A stretch of DNA of 27,300 bases from CAZFPA01 sp964520975 (GCA_964520975.1 CAZFPA010000021.1:1-27300); one strand, 5' to 3'. Shown: positions 1 to 8,713, counted from the first letter of the stretch. A program made the numbers and translations. The notes: generated by a model from the sequence alone, not told the origin.

Positions 1-113
1 TTTTTATGATATTATGCTTTGTATGGCATATTAGGATTGCGGCTATTTTGTATAGGCGGAAAAGTTCGGGTAAGCCAAAATACAGCACACAAAACAGGAG
101 GTCATTTTAGACA

Positions 114-1403
114 ATGAAAGTTACTGCAGAAAAAATAGACAACCAGCAAGTCGTTTTGGAAATCGAAGTACCGGCGGCTGAATTAGAGAAAGCATCGGAG
201 AAAGCATTCAAGAAGATCGCTGGAAAGGTGAATATTCCGGGCTTCCGCAAAGGTAAGGCACCGCGCAAGATTGTTGAGCAGCATGTTGGCAAACAGGCTA
301 TTTTGGATGAGGCTTTCGAAATCATCGCTCCGCAGGCTTATGCTGAGGCACTTGAGGATCAGAAGATTGACCCGGTTACGCGTCCGGCAATTGATGTCGT
401 GACGATGGAAGAGGGCAAAGATCTCGTATTCAAGGCTACCGTAACGGAAAAGCCGGAGCTTAAGCTCGGTGAGTACAAGGGCCTGAAGATCGAGCAAAAG
501 GTCGGCACTGTATCGGATGATGATGTACAGCAGCAGCTTACGCGCATGCTGGATCGTCAGGCGGACATGGTCGAGGCTGAGGAAGGCGCGGCTGTACAGG
601 CCAGCAGCTTCATCACGCTCGATTTCAAGGGTTTTGTTGATGGTGAGGCTTTCCCTGGCGGCGAAGGCAAGGACTATCCGCTGCAGATCGGTTCCCACAG
701 CTTCATTCCTGGCTTTGAGGAGCAGCTGATCGGTGCCAAGATCGGTGAAGAGAAGGATGTCAATGTAACCTTCCCGAAGGAATACCATGCAGCTGAGCTT
801 GCTGGCAAGGAAGCTGTATTCAAGTGCACTGTCCGCAGCATCAAGGAAAAGGTTGTTCCGGCTATGGATGATGAGTTCGCGAAAAAGGCCAGCACCTTCC
901 AGACGCTGGATGAGCTCAAGGCAGACGTTCGCTCCAAGCTCGAAAAGAGTGCCGCTGAGCGTGCGGAGAGCGATAACAGAGAAGCTGCTCTGCAGCAGGC
1001 TTCCGATAACGCTACGGTAGAGATTCCGGATGTTATGGTAGATAACCGTGTAACTACGATGATTCAGGAGCTTTCCATGCGCCTGGAGCAGCAGGGCATG
1101 AAGATGGAACAGTATCTCCAGTATGCAGGTACGGATATTGCCAAGATTCGTGAGACCTATCGTGAGGCTGCAGCTAAGAATGTAAAGATGGACCTCGTGC
1201 TTGAGCAGGTTGCTAAAGCTGAGGAAATCAAGGTAGAGGCCGCTGATCTCGATGCAGAGGTCGAGGCTATGGCCAAGACTTACGGCGCAACGCCGGAGCA
1301 GGTCAAGAAGATTATTGCGCAACAGGGACGCCTTGGTGATCTTGCCGCAACAGTTCTGCGCAGAAAGACCGCACAGTTTATTGTTGACAACGTTGCCAAA
1401 TAA
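114..1403 (+). CDS. tig: Trigger factor, ribosome-associated chaperone and peptidyl-prolyl isomerase
   Basis: 429 residues, normal length for trigger factor. It binds the large ribosomal subunit at the exit tunnel and folds nascent chains in the cytoplasm. The N-terminal domain carries the ribosome-docking signature GFRKGK at residues 43-48. A middle FKBP-type PPIase domain (roughly 160-245) is followed by a helical, charged C-terminal chaperone domain. An AGGAGGT site at 96-102 lies 11 nt before the ATG, slightly long but with no better alternative. The gene opens a tig-clpP-clpX-lon order typical of Firmicutes, with no terminator before clpP, so the first three genes are probably cotranscribed. 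A TATTAT at 10-15 could be a -10 element whose -35 lies outside the window. Identification is firm; the promoter is a guess. Confidence 0.97.
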   Translation: MKVTAEKIDNQQVVLEIEVPAAELEKASEKAFKKIAGKVNIPGFRKGKAPRKIVEQHVGKQAILDEAFEIIAPQAYAEALEDQKIDPVTRPAIDVVTMEEGKDLVFKATVTEKPELKLGEYKGLKIEQKVGTVSDDDVQQQLTRMLDRQADMVEAEEGAAVQASSFITLDFKGFVDGEAFPGGEGKDYPLQIGSHSFIPGFEEQLIGAKIGEEKDVNVTFPKEYHAAELAGKEAVFKCTVRSIKEKVVPAMDDEFAKKASTFQTLDELKADVRSKLEKSAAERAESDNREAALQQASDNATVEIPDVMVDNRVTTMIQELSMRLEQQGMKMEQYLQYAGTDIAKIRETYREAAAKNVKMDLVLEQVAKAEEIKVEAADLDAEVEAMAKTYGATPEQVKKIIAQQGRLGDLAATVLRRKTAQFIVDNVAK

Positions 1404-1429
1404 TCCCTGAGGTTAATTGGGGTGATTAT

Positions 1430-2035
1430 ATGAATTATGTACCAATGGTGGTAGAACGGTCGAATCGTGGCGAACGCGCCTATGATATTTATTCCCGTTT
1501 ATTGAAGGACCGCATTGTATTTATCGGCGGGCCTATCGATGATAATGTGGCGAATGTTGTAGTAGCCCAGCTTTTGTTTTTGGAGTCGGAAGATCCGGAC
1601 AAGGATATCCATCTCTATATCAACAGCCCGGGCGGCGTGGTTACAGCCGGATTGGCGATTTATGATACGATGCAGTACATCAAGCCGGATGTATCGACAA
1701 TCTGCATCGGGCAGGCAGCCAGCATGGGCTCGCTGCTGCTGACAGCAGGAGCCAAGGGCAAGCGCTTTGCCTTGCCGCTGGCCCGCATTATGATTCATCA
1801 GCCGCTGGGCGGGGCTCAGGGCCAGTCGACGGATATTCAGATTCAGGCCAAAGAAATCCTGCGTCTGCGTGAAGTCGGCAATGACATTTTGGTAAAGCAT
1901 ACCGGTCAGTCTCGCGATAAAGTTGTAGCCGATACGGAGCGTGATAACTTCATGAGTGCTGAGGAAGCGAAAGCTTATGGCCTCATCGATGAAGTGATTA
2001 CCCGTCCGGTCAAGAAGACGGCATCGAAGGACTAA
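1430..2035 (+). CDS. clpP: ATP-dependent Clp protease proteolytic subunit
   Basis: 201 residues, full length for ClpP. It forms the double-heptameric serine peptidase barrel that degrades substrates unfolded by ClpX or another Clp ATPase. The catalytic triad is visible: Ser98 in GQAASMGS, His123 in MIHQPLGG and Asp172 in ERDNF. The oxyanion-hole region INSPGG is also present. The start ATG follows a GGGGTGAT ribosome site. The gene sits 26 nt after tig and 11 nt before clpX with no terminator between, consistent with one transcript. No pro-peptide beyond the usual few residues is evident. Confidence 0.98.
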   Translation: MNYVPMVVERSNRGERAYDIYSRLLKDRIVFIGGPIDDNVANVVVAQLLFLESEDPDKDIHLYINSPGGVVTAGLAIYDTMQYIKPDVSTICIGQAASMGSLLLTAGAKGKRFALPLARIMIHQPLGGAQGQSTDIQIQAKEILRLREVGNDILVKHTGQSRDKVVADTERDNFMSAEEAKAYGLIDEVITRPVKKTASKD

Positions 2036-2046
2036 GGGGTGATATC

Positions 2047-3321
2047 ATGATGAAGTTTGGGGATGACAAGGGACAGCTGAAATGCTCGTTCTGTGGGAAA
2101 TCACAGGAACAGGTCCGCAAGCTTGTGGCCGGGCCTGGTGTTTACATCTGTGATGAATGCATCGAGCTCTGCAATGAGATCATCGAAGAAGAATTCAGCG
2201 AAGACGTTGAGGTCGAGCTGAAGGATGTGCCGAAGCCAAAGGATATCCGGGCCATTCTTGACCAGTATGTTGTCGGGCAGGATGAAGCCAAGAAGTCCCT
2301 GGCGGTGGCCGTATATAACCACTATAAACGCATCAATATGGGAGCTGCCAAGCCGGACGATGTTGAGCTGCAGAAGTCCAATATTTTGATGCTCGGCCCT
2401 ACGGGCAGCGGTAAGACCCTGCTGGCACAGACGCTGGCCAGGATTCTCAATGTACCTTTTGCCATTGCGGATGCCACCTCGCTTACAGAGGCGGGCTATG
2501 TCGGTGAAGATGTTGAGAATATTTTGCTCAAGCTCATTCAGGCCGCTGACTATGATGTAGAAAAGGCGGAAAAGGGTATCATCTACATCGATGAAATCGA
2601 TAAGATTGCCCGTAAGTCAGAAAATCCGTCGATAACCCGTGATGTTTCTGGAGAGGGCGTTCAGCAGGCACTGCTGAAGATCCTTGAGGGAACGGTTGCT
2701 TCGGTTCCGCCGCAGGGCGGGCGCAAGCATCCGCATCAGGAGCTCATCCAGATCAACACGACAAATATACTCTTTATCTGCGGCGGTGCCTTTGATGGCA
2801 TCGAGAAGATCATTGAGGGCCGTCTGGGCAAGAAAAACCTCGGATTCGGTGCTGTTATCGAGTCCAAGGTCGAGCGCAATATCGGTGAGACGCTGCGGCA
2901 TGTACTGCCGGAGGATTTGCTGAAAAATGGGCTCATCCCGGAATTTGTGGGGCGTCTGCCAATCCTGGTGACGCTGGAAGCACTCAATGAGGAAGCACTG
3001 GTCAATATCCTCACACAGCCGAAAAATGCGCTGGTGAAGCAGTATCAGCGGCTTTTGGAATTGGATGGCGTGAAGCTGACCTTTGATGATGAGGCAGTCC
3101 ATCTCATTGCCCAGGAAGCGCTCAAGCGCAAGACCGGGGCCAGAGGACTCCGTTCTATCATTGAGGCCATCATGCGCAATGTCATGTATGAGATTCCGTC
3201 GGTAGAGGGCGTTTCTGTATGCCGTGTCACGAAGGAAGTCGTTGCGGAAAAGAAGGATCCGGTTCTTACGATTGAGAAAAAGAAGCCGAAAAAGATCCTT
3301 GATAAGGAAGTATCCGCCTGA
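2047..3321 (+). CDS. clpX: ClpX, AAA+ unfoldase subunit of ClpXP
   Basis: 424 residues. ClpX unfolds tagged substrates and feeds them into ClpP. The N-terminal zinc-binding domain has four cysteines at 13, 16, 35 and 38. Walker A is GPTGSGKT (117-124). Walker B reads IIYIDEIDK, and the pore loop GYVG follows the first AAA segment. An LGF tripeptide in the expected ClpP-docking loop is present (KNLGFGA). ATG codons at 2047 and 2050 are both possible starts behind AAGGGGTGAT; the difference is one Met. A strong terminator follows directly, closing the tig-clpP-clpX unit. Confidence 0.98.
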   Translation: MMKFGDDKGQLKCSFCGKSQEQVRKLVAGPGVYICDECIELCNEIIEEEFSEDVEVELKDVPKPKDIRAILDQYVVGQDEAKKSLAVAVYNHYKRINMGAAKPDDVELQKSNILMLGPTGSGKTLLAQTLARILNVPFAIADATSLTEAGYVGEDVENILLKLIQAADYDVEKAEKGIIYIDEIDKIARKSENPSITRDVSGEGVQQALLKILEGTVASVPPQGGRKHPHQELIQINTTNILFICGGAFDGIEKIIEGRLGKKNLGFGAVIESKVERNIGETLRHVLPEDLLKNGLIPEFVGRLPILVTLEALNEEALVNILTQPKNALVKQYQRLLELDGVKLTFDDEAVHLIAQEALKRKTGARGLRSIIEAIMRNVMYEIPSVEGVSVCRVTKEVVAEKKDPVLTIEKKKPKKILDKEVSA

Positions 3322-3335
3322 GAACAGGACGGTAT

Positions 3336-3368
3336 GGAGACGCTGCTGCAGAGCAGCGTCTCCTTTTT
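3336..3368 (+). terminator. Intrinsic terminator after clpX
   Basis: A perfect 12-bp stem (3336-3347 with 3352-3363) with a GCAG loop is followed by five T residues. It lies 14 nt after the clpX stop and separates the clp unit from lon. Confidence 0.93.
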
Positions 3369-3414
3369 ACATAAGAATTTCGTATATTTTTAGTTATTAC
3401 ATAGGAGTGATTTT

Positions 3415-5730
3415 ATGGCAGAGATGCTTAAGATGCCCTTGCTCCCGCTGCGCGGGATGATGGTATTCCCGTATATGATCATTCATCTCGATGTCGGCCG
3501 GGAACGTTCGGTTGCGGCCCTGGAGCAGGCAATGGTACAGGATCGTCGGATTTTTTTGGCGGCTCAGCGGGATGCAGATGTGGATGCACCGGGCCAAAAG
3601 GATATTTATGAGATCGGCACTATTGCGGAGATCCGCCAGCTGGTAAAGCTGCCAGGCGGTACCATTCGCGTATTGGTGGAGGGCCTTCACCGCGCACGGA
3701 TGCTGTCCTACGCGGAGCTGGAAAGCTATGTTGAGGTCGAACTTGAGGAGTACAAGGACGCGATTGACAACTCCATGGAAATGGAAGGCCTGAATCGTGC
3801 GGTTATCCATGCGTTTGAAAAATGGGTCAAGCTCAGCAAAAAGATGCCGGCAGAGACCATGGTTTCTGTTGCCATCATCGATGATGCCGGACGCCTGGGC
3901 GATTTGATTGCCAGCCACCTGAATCTCAAGCTGGAGGAAAAGCAGGCGTTGCTCGAGCTGGTGGATGTACGGGCCCGGCTGGAAAAGCTTTATGAGCTGC
4001 TGCAGCGGGAAATGGATGTACTGGAAATCGAGCGGCGGATCGGACAGCGGGTGCGTCACCAGATGGAAAAGATCCAAAAGGAATATTATTTGCGTGAGCA
4101 GATTAAGGCAATCCAAAAGGAATTGGGCGATAAGGACGACAAGACCGAGGAAATCGAGGAATACCGGGAGCGCCTGCGCAAGGGCTCTTATCCGGAAGAA
4201 GTCCGTAAGGCTGTAGAGAAGGAAATCCATCGTCTGGAAAGTCTTTCCAACATGTCAGCGGAAACGGGCGTTATTCGCAGCTATGTGGACTGTCTGCTTG
4301 AGCTGCCCTGGGAAACGGTGAGCGAGGATGCAGTGGATATCCATGCGGCGGAAAAAATCCTCAACGCGGATCATTATGGGCTGGAGAAGGTCAAGGAGCG
4401 CATCTTGGAATATCTGGCGGTACATAAGCTGGCAGAAAATCAGCACGCGCCGATTCTCTGTTTGGTCGGGCCGCCAGGGGTAGGTAAGACCTCACTGGCG
4501 GCATCGGTTGCCCGGGCAACCGGCCGCCATTTCGTGCGGGCATCCCTGGGCGGCATTCGCGATGAGGCAGAGATTCGCGGCCATCGCCGGACCTATGTAG
4601 GCGCGATGCCTGGACGGGTCATCGAGGGCATCCGCAAGGCGGGAACCAAGAATCCTGTATTCCTGCTGGATGAGGTCGATAAGCTTGATATGGACTATAA
4701 GGGGGATCCGTCGGCGGCATTGCTGGAGGTTCTGGACCCTGCGCAGAATTCCACGTTCAGCGATCATTATGTGGAGTTGCCTTTTGATCTTTCCAAGGTG
4801 CTCTGGATCGTTACGGCCAATAATCTCGCCAATATTCCGCGGCCGTTGCGTGACCGGATGGAAATCATAACGCTGTCGAGCTATACCGAGGTGGAAAAGC
4901 TGGAAATTGCCCGGCGCTATCTTGTTGACCGGCAGCGTGAAGCCAATGGTCTGCAGCCACGGCAGCTGCAGTTCGGTGCTGGCGTCATCGAAAGAATGAT
5001 TGCGGAATACACCCGGGAGTCCGGCGTCCGTGAGCTGGAACGGACCATTGGCAGCGCCTGCCGCAAGGCGGCCCGGCAGATTGTCGAGGGCACGAAAAAG
5101 AGTGTGCGCATCACCAAAAAGAATTTGCCGGATTATCTCGGCAAAGTAAAATATCCGGTCACGAAAACGGAGAAAAAGGCAGCCGTCGGCCTTTGCAATG
5201 GCATGGCCTGGACGGAGGTCGGCGGCACGCTGCTGCCGACAGAAGCGACGGTGCTCAATGGCAAGGGGAAACTCATTCTCACCGGGCAGCTTGGCGATGT
5301 CATGCAGGAATCCGCACAGGCCGGGCTTTCCTATATCCGCAGCCGCTCCAAGAAATGGAAGCTCGCTGAGGATTTCTATGAAAAGCTCGATATCCACATT
5401 CATCTGCCGGAGGGCGCGGTGCCGAAGGATGGACCTTCCGCGGGCATTACCATGGCAACGGCTATGATTTCTGCGCTGACGCAGCAGCGCATCCGCGGTG
5501 ATGTCGCCATGACCGGTGAGATCACGCTGCGCGGCCGGGTCCTGCCAATCGGCGGGCTCAAGGAAAAGGTGCTGGCTGCCTATCGTGAGGGTATGCACAC
5601 GATTGTTCTCCCGAAGGAGAATACACGTGATATCGATGAGATTCCATCGTTTGTACGGGAAAAGCTGGATTTTGTTCCCGTTGAGACCATGGATGAGGTA
5701 CTAGAACAAGCATTGGAGAAACAGAAATGA
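3415..5730 (+). CDS. lon: Lon ATP-dependent protease (La)
   Basis: 771 residues, typical of LonA. Order: N-terminal LON substrate-binding domain (about 1-200), coiled-coil linker, AAA+ domain with Walker A GPPGVGKT at 352-359 and Walker B FLLDEVDK, then the C-terminal serine-lysine peptidase. The dyad is Ser675 in PKDGPSAG and Lys718 in GGLKEK, with the family's usual 43-residue spacing. It degrades misfolded and regulatory proteins in the cytoplasm. AGGAGTG precedes the ATG by 7 nt. No membrane segment is present, so this is LonA rather than LonB. The stop overlaps the engB start (ATGA), so engB is translationally coupled. The AT-rich gap before lon has only a weak promoter candidate (TTTACA at 3366). 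Confidence 0.98.
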   Translation: MAEMLKMPLLPLRGMMVFPYMIIHLDVGRERSVAALEQAMVQDRRIFLAAQRDADVDAPGQKDIYEIGTIAEIRQLVKLPGGTIRVLVEGLHRARMLSYAELESYVEVELEEYKDAIDNSMEMEGLNRAVIHAFEKWVKLSKKMPAETMVSVAIIDDAGRLGDLIASHLNLKLEEKQALLELVDVRARLEKLYELLQREMDVLEIERRIGQRVRHQMEKIQKEYYLREQIKAIQKELGDKDDKTEEIEEYRERLRKGSYPEEVRKAVEKEIHRLESLSNMSAETGVIRSYVDCLLELPWETVSEDAVDIHAAEKILNADHYGLEKVKERILEYLAVHKLAENQHAPILCLVGPPGVGKTSLAASVARATGRHFVRASLGGIRDEAEIRGHRRTYVGAMPGRVIEGIRKAGTKNPVFLLDEVDKLDMDYKGDPSAALLEVLDPAQNSTFSDHYVELPFDLSKVLWIVTANNLANIPRPLRDRMEIITLSSYTEVEKLEIARRYLVDRQREANGLQPRQLQFGAGVIERMIAEYTRESGVRELERTIGSACRKAARQIVEGTKKSVRITKKNLPDYLGKVKYPVTKTEKKAAVGLCNGMAWTEVGGTLLPTEATVLNGKGKLILTGQLGDVMQESAQAGLSYIRSRSKKWKLAEDFYEKLDIHIHLPEGAVPKDGPSAGITMATAMISALTQQRIRGDVAMTGEITLRGRVLPIGGLKEKVLAAYREGMHTIVLPKENTRDIDEIPSFVREKLDFVPVETMDEVLEQALEKQK

Positions 5731-6350
5731 CAGACCGTGTAATTATAACGCAGGGCCGCTATGCTGTATCAGCGGTCAAGAAGGAGCAGTATCCGCAGGA
5801 GCGCCGTAAGGAGATCGTCTTTATCGGTCGCTCCAATGTCGGTAAATCGTCTCTGATCAACTCACTGACCCGGGTGAAGAATCTGGCGCGGGTGAGCTCA
5901 CAGCCGGGTAAGACGCAGACCATCAATTTCTATGAAATCGGAGCGAAGCTTAATGGCGAGGAGGAACGGCGGGATTTTTATCTCGTCGATCTGCCGGGCT
6001 ACGGCTACGCAAAGACGGGGCAGCAGCGTCGCAAGCTTTGGTCAAAATTCATCAATGAGTATCTGCTGCATTCCGAGGATCTGCAGTTTGTCTGCCAGCT
6101 TATTGATATCCGGCATGAGCCGATGGCCTCTGACGTGGAGATGTTCCGGTGGCTGGTAGAGCATAATCTGCCGGTGCTCATTGTAGCGACCAAGGCGGAT
6201 AAGATCAGCCGGGCCCAGCAGGACAGGAATATTGCCGGGATCAAAAGAGCCCTTGGAATCCCCGAGATTGATGTGCTGCCGTATTCATCACTAAAAAATG
6301 AAGGGCGTTCAGAATTACTTGACGTAATAGGAAATGTTTTGCTACAATAA
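5727..6350 (+). CDS. engB: Ribosome-biogenesis GTP-binding protein EngB/YsxC
   Basis: 207 residues, normal for the YihA/YsxC/EngB GTPase needed for late 50S assembly. G motifs are all visible: G1 GRSNVGKS (34-41), the PGKTQTINF switch region, G3 DLPGYG, G4 TKAD and G5 SSLKNEG. It starts at the ATG overlapping the lon stop, the same lon-engB order as in Bacillus. Its last codons contain a good promoter for the downstream ahbAB pair, so the two units are separable. Confidence 0.97.
   Translation: MTDRVIITQGRYAVSAVKKEQYPQERRKEIVFIGRSNVGKSSLINSLTRVKNLARVSSQPGKTQTINFYEIGAKLNGEEERRDFYLVDLPGYGYAKTGQQRRKLWSKFINEYLLHSEDLQFVCQLIDIRHEPMASDVEMFRWLVEHNLPVLIVATKADKISRAQQDRNIAGIKRALGIPEIDVLPYSSLKNEGRSELLDVIGNVLLQ
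6319..6348 (+). promoter_or_regulatory. Predicted sigma-A promoter of ahbAB, inside the end of engB
   Basis: TTGACG (6319-6324), an 18-nt spacer and TACAAT (6343-6348). The -10 abuts the engB stop codon. Transcription would start about 6354-6356, inside the left arm of the inverted repeat at 6351-6392. Confidence 0.7.
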
Positions 6351-6392
6351 AGTCAATACGGGGAAGCGATTCCCAATAAAGGGGTATTGACT
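6351..6392 (+). promoter_or_regulatory. Nested inverted repeat in the ahbA leader
   Basis: Outer arms AGTCAATAC (6351-6359) and GTATTGACT (6384-6392) are a perfect 9-bp inverted repeat ending one base before the ahbA ATG. Inside lies a perfect hairpin GGGAA-GCGA-TTCCC (6361-6374). The ribosome site AAAGGGG (6378-6384) falls in the single-stranded part between inner and outer stems. This could be an operator or an mRNA structure that masks initiation; the sequence alone does not decide. Confidence 0.55.
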
Positions 6393-6845
6393 ATGCTTAC
6401 AGCTTTTGATAAAAAATTGCTGAATCTGCTGCAGCGCCAGCTGCCCATCAGCCATCGGCCATTTGCTGACCTGGCCAGTCAGCTGGACTCGGATGAGAGT
6501 ACCGTGCTGCATCGGGTGATGGAACTGAAGCGGGATGGGTATCTGCGCCGGGTAGGGCCGTTCTTTGACTCGCATCGGCTGGGGTATCAGGGAACACTGG
6601 TAGCCCTGCGGGTACGTCCGGAGGCGATGCAGGAGACCGCGGAGGCCATCAATCGTTATCCGGGAGCTACGCACAATTATGAACGCGAGGGCGAGTACAA
6701 CCTTTGGTTTACTCTGCTGACGCCGGACGAGGACCTTTGCCGCAAGATTCTGGCGGAGATCGAGGCTTTGCCTGGGGTGGAACGGATGATGAATCTTGTT
6801 TCGCGCAAGAAATACAAGATCAATGTGCAGTTTAATTTAAAGTAG
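6393..6845 (+). CDS. ahbA: Siroheme decarboxylase subunit AhbA (Lrp/AsnC-like)
   Basis: 150 residues. An N-terminal winged-helix Lrp/AsnC-type segment (about 1-60) is followed by an alpha/beta ligand-binding domain. Members of this paired family convert siroheme to 12,18-didecarboxysiroheme in the alternative heme pathway; many are misannotated as AsnC regulators. The sequence HNYEREGEYNLWFTL matches the AhbA/NirDLGH-type core. ATG 6393 is preferred over TTG 6387 because AAAGGGG sits about 8 nt upstream of the ATG. It is followed 9 nt later by the partner ahbB, and the adjacency of two related but distinct subunits is the main support for the decarboxylase call. A purely regulatory role is the alternative. 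Radical-SAM partners AhbC and AhbD are not in the window. Confidence 0.82.
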   Translation: MLTAFDKKLLNLLQRQLPISHRPFADLASQLDSDESTVLHRVMELKRDGYLRRVGPFFDSHRLGYQGTLVALRVRPEAMQETAEAINRYPGATHNYEREGEYNLWFTLLTPDEDLCRKILAEIEALPGVERMMNLVSRKKYKINVQFNLK

Positions 6846-6854
6846 GTGACAGCA

Positions 6855-7322
6855 ATGAATGAATTGGATAAAAAGATCGTACGCGCGATGCAGGAGGATT
6901 TTCCTCTGGTCCGCGAGCCTTACAAGATGATTGCGCAGGAAATCGGTATTTCGGAGGAGCTTTTGATGGAGCGCCTGCAGGCGTTCCAGGCCGAGGGCAA
7001 GATCCGTAAGATGGGCGCTGTGCTGCAGCATCGCACGGCAGGCTTTGCAGCGAATGTGCTTTGTGCCTGGGAGGTTCCGGTCGGGCAAATGGATGAAATC
7101 GCTGCGGCCATGAGCCGGCATCCGTCGGTCTCACACTGCTATGACCGCAATGTGGAGCCGGGCTGGCCCTATAATCTCTACACGATGATCCACGGGCACA
7201 GCCGGGCTGAATGCGAGGCGATTGCAGAGGCATTGGGGGAGACCTGCGGCGTATCGAATCGGGCGATGCTCTATTCGGTAAAGGAATGGAAAAAGACAAG
7301 CATGAAATATTTTTGTGAATGA
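6855..7322 (+). CDS. ahbB: Siroheme decarboxylase subunit AhbB (Lrp/AsnC-like)
   Basis: 155 residues, same fold as the preceding subunit and its presumed heteromeric partner. Family-typical stretches are GAVLQHRTAGF in the centre, then SHCYDRN followed by WPYNLYTMIHG, and the C-terminal KEWKKTSMKYF. The histidines and the YDRN segment are in the region associated with the active site in NirDLGH/AhbAB proteins. The ATG at 6855 is chosen over GTG 6846 because TAGGTG lies 6 nt before it. The gene ends just before a strong terminator, so ahbAB is a two-gene unit. Confidence 0.85.
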   Translation: MNELDKKIVRAMQEDFPLVREPYKMIAQEIGISEELLMERLQAFQAEGKIRKMGAVLQHRTAGFAANVLCAWEVPVGQMDEIAAAMSRHPSVSHCYDRNVEPGWPYNLYTMIHGHSRAECEAIAEALGETCGVSNRAMLYSVKEWKKTSMKYFCE

Positions 7323-7330
7323 AGTCGGGG

Positions 7331-7356
7331 GAGCCGCAGCGATGCGGCTCTTTTTT
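7331..7356 (+). terminator. Intrinsic terminator after ahbB
   Basis: A perfect 8-bp stem GAGCCGCA/TGCGGCTC with a GCGA loop, followed by six T residues. Confidence 0.92.
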
Positions 7357-7357
7357 G

Positions 7358-7385
7358 TTGAAAAATAACAGAATCGTGTTAAAAT
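7358..7385 (+). promoter_or_regulatory. Predicted promoter of the aminotransferase gene
   Basis: TTGAAA (7358-7363), 16-nt spacer, TAAAAT (7380-7385), immediately after the ahbB terminator. It leaves a leader of about 60 nt before the start codon. Confidence 0.55.
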
Positions 7386-7452
7386 GTAAATAGTATGCTC
7401 TTAGAATAGAAAAATGTCCTCGCTGTATTTGCCGGGGCGGTAAAGGAATGAT

Positions 7453-8640
7453 ATGATGATTGCAGAAAAAATGTATGAACTGGGGACGAAGAAATCCACG
7501 ATCCGAACGATTTTTGAATATGGCCGCAAGAGGGCGGCTGAAGTAGGCGAGGAGAATATTTATGATTTCAGCCTGGGAAATCCGAATGTGCCTTCGCCGG
7601 AGTGTATTCGCCAGGCAATCACGGATATTCTGACCGAGCTGGATCCGTGCGCGGTTCATGGCTATACAATCGCTCCAGGAGATCCGGGCGTGCGTGAAAC
7701 GCTGGCGCAGAGTATCAATCGGCGCTTCGGAACGAGGTTCGCCGGCAAAAACCTCTTCATGACGGCAGGGGCTGCTGCCGCGATCACGATCACCTTCAAG
7801 GCCTTGAGTGAACCGGGGGATGAGTTTATTACCTTTGCCCCGTTTTTTCCGGAATACCGCTGTTTTGTAGAATCAACCGGGGCCAGTCTGGTCGTGGTTC
7901 CGGCACAGACCTCAGACTTTCAGATTGATTTCGCAGCATTTGCGGCAGCACTTACTCCGCATACGAAGGCAGTCATTGTGAATTCACCGAATAACCCAAG
8001 CGGCGTCGTCTATTCGGAGGCTACCATCCAGCGCCTTACGGATATGCTCCGCAGCAAGGCGGCGGAATTTGGACATCCGATTTTCCTCATCTCGGATGAG
8101 CCCTATCGGGAAATTGCCTATGCAGGTGTGGTTGTACCGTATCTGACCAAATACTACGCGGATACGATTGTCTGCTATTCCTACAGCAAATCCTTCTCTC
8201 TCCCGGGAGAACGTATCGGCTATATTGTCGTTCCGGATGAGATCGCGGATTTTGGAAAGGTCTATGGTGCGATTGCCGGGGCGGGGCGGGTGCTTACGCA
8301 TGTCAACGCGCCGTCGCTTTTTCAGCGCGTGGTGGCAAGGTGCGCCAATGAGCCATCGAATATTGCGGCTTATGAAAAGAATGGGCGGCTGCTCTATGAT
8401 GGTCTCATTGCTGCCGGCTTTACCTGCCAAAAGCCGCAGGGCGCCTTTTATCTCTTTCCTAAGGCCCTGGAGGCGGATGATTACGCCTTCTGCGAACGGG
8501 CAAAGCAATACGACCTGCTGCTGGTGCCAGGGACAGATTTCGGTTGTCCGGGCTATTTCCGGGCGGCCTACTGCATCAAGACCGAGACTATTGAAAAATC
8601 CCTGCCGGTATTTAAGAAACTGGCCCGGGAATATATTTGA
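7453..8640 (+). CDS. Class I/II PLP-dependent aminotransferase
   Basis: 395 residues, fold-type I aspartate aminotransferase superfamily. The PLP-binding lysine is Lys246 in SYSKSFSLPGERIGY. The cofactor-contact motif NSPNNPSG is at 177-184, and SDEPYREI supplies the conserved Asp and Tyr. The substrate-binding Arg is expected in the C-terminal GYFRAAYC segment. The N-terminus (KSTIRTIFEYG) resembles a Clostridia/Negativicutes subgroup usually called simply pyridoxal phosphate-dependent aminotransferase. The amino-acid substrate cannot be read from the sequence. ATG codons at 7453 and 7456 both fit the AAAGGAA site. It is flanked by terminators, so it is probably monocistronic. Confidence 0.93.
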   Translation: MMIAEKMYELGTKKSTIRTIFEYGRKRAAEVGEENIYDFSLGNPNVPSPECIRQAITDILTELDPCAVHGYTIAPGDPGVRETLAQSINRRFGTRFAGKNLFMTAGAAAAITITFKALSEPGDEFITFAPFFPEYRCFVESTGASLVVVPAQTSDFQIDFAAFAAALTPHTKAVIVNSPNNPSGVVYSEATIQRLTDMLRSKAAEFGHPIFLISDEPYREIAYAGVVVPYLTKYYADTIVCYSYSKSFSLPGERIGYIVVPDEIADFGKVYGAIAGAGRVLTHVNAPSLFQRVVARCANEPSNIAAYEKNGRLLYDGLIAAGFTCQKPQGAFYLFPKALEADDYAFCERAKQYDLLLVPGTDFGCPGYFRAAYCIKTETIEKSLPVFKKLAREYI

Positions 8641-8676
8641 ATTTTTGGCAGAGATTGCTCTGCATGGAAATGGAAG

Positions 8677-8713
8677 ACGAAAAGGCAAGCTGAGAAGGCT
8701 TGCTCCTTTTCGT
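8677..8713 (+). terminator. Long-stem intrinsic terminator after the aminotransferase
   Basis: ACGAAAAGG-CAAGC (8677-8690) pairs with GCTTG-CTCCTTTTCGT (8698-8713), leaving a two-base bulge. The 3' arm carries the T-rich tract. The A-rich 5' arm makes it potentially bidirectional. Confidence 0.75.

Noticed and set aside
183..1322. Long open frame (about 380 codons) antisense to tig
   Set aside because: It lies wholly opposite a conserved gene, has no ribosome site or promoter, and its translation is low-complexity Leu/Arg-rich, as expected from the complement of biased codons.
4492..5598. Long open frame antisense to lon
   Set aside because: Complement of a fully conserved protease gene with no start signals; a codon-bias artefact.
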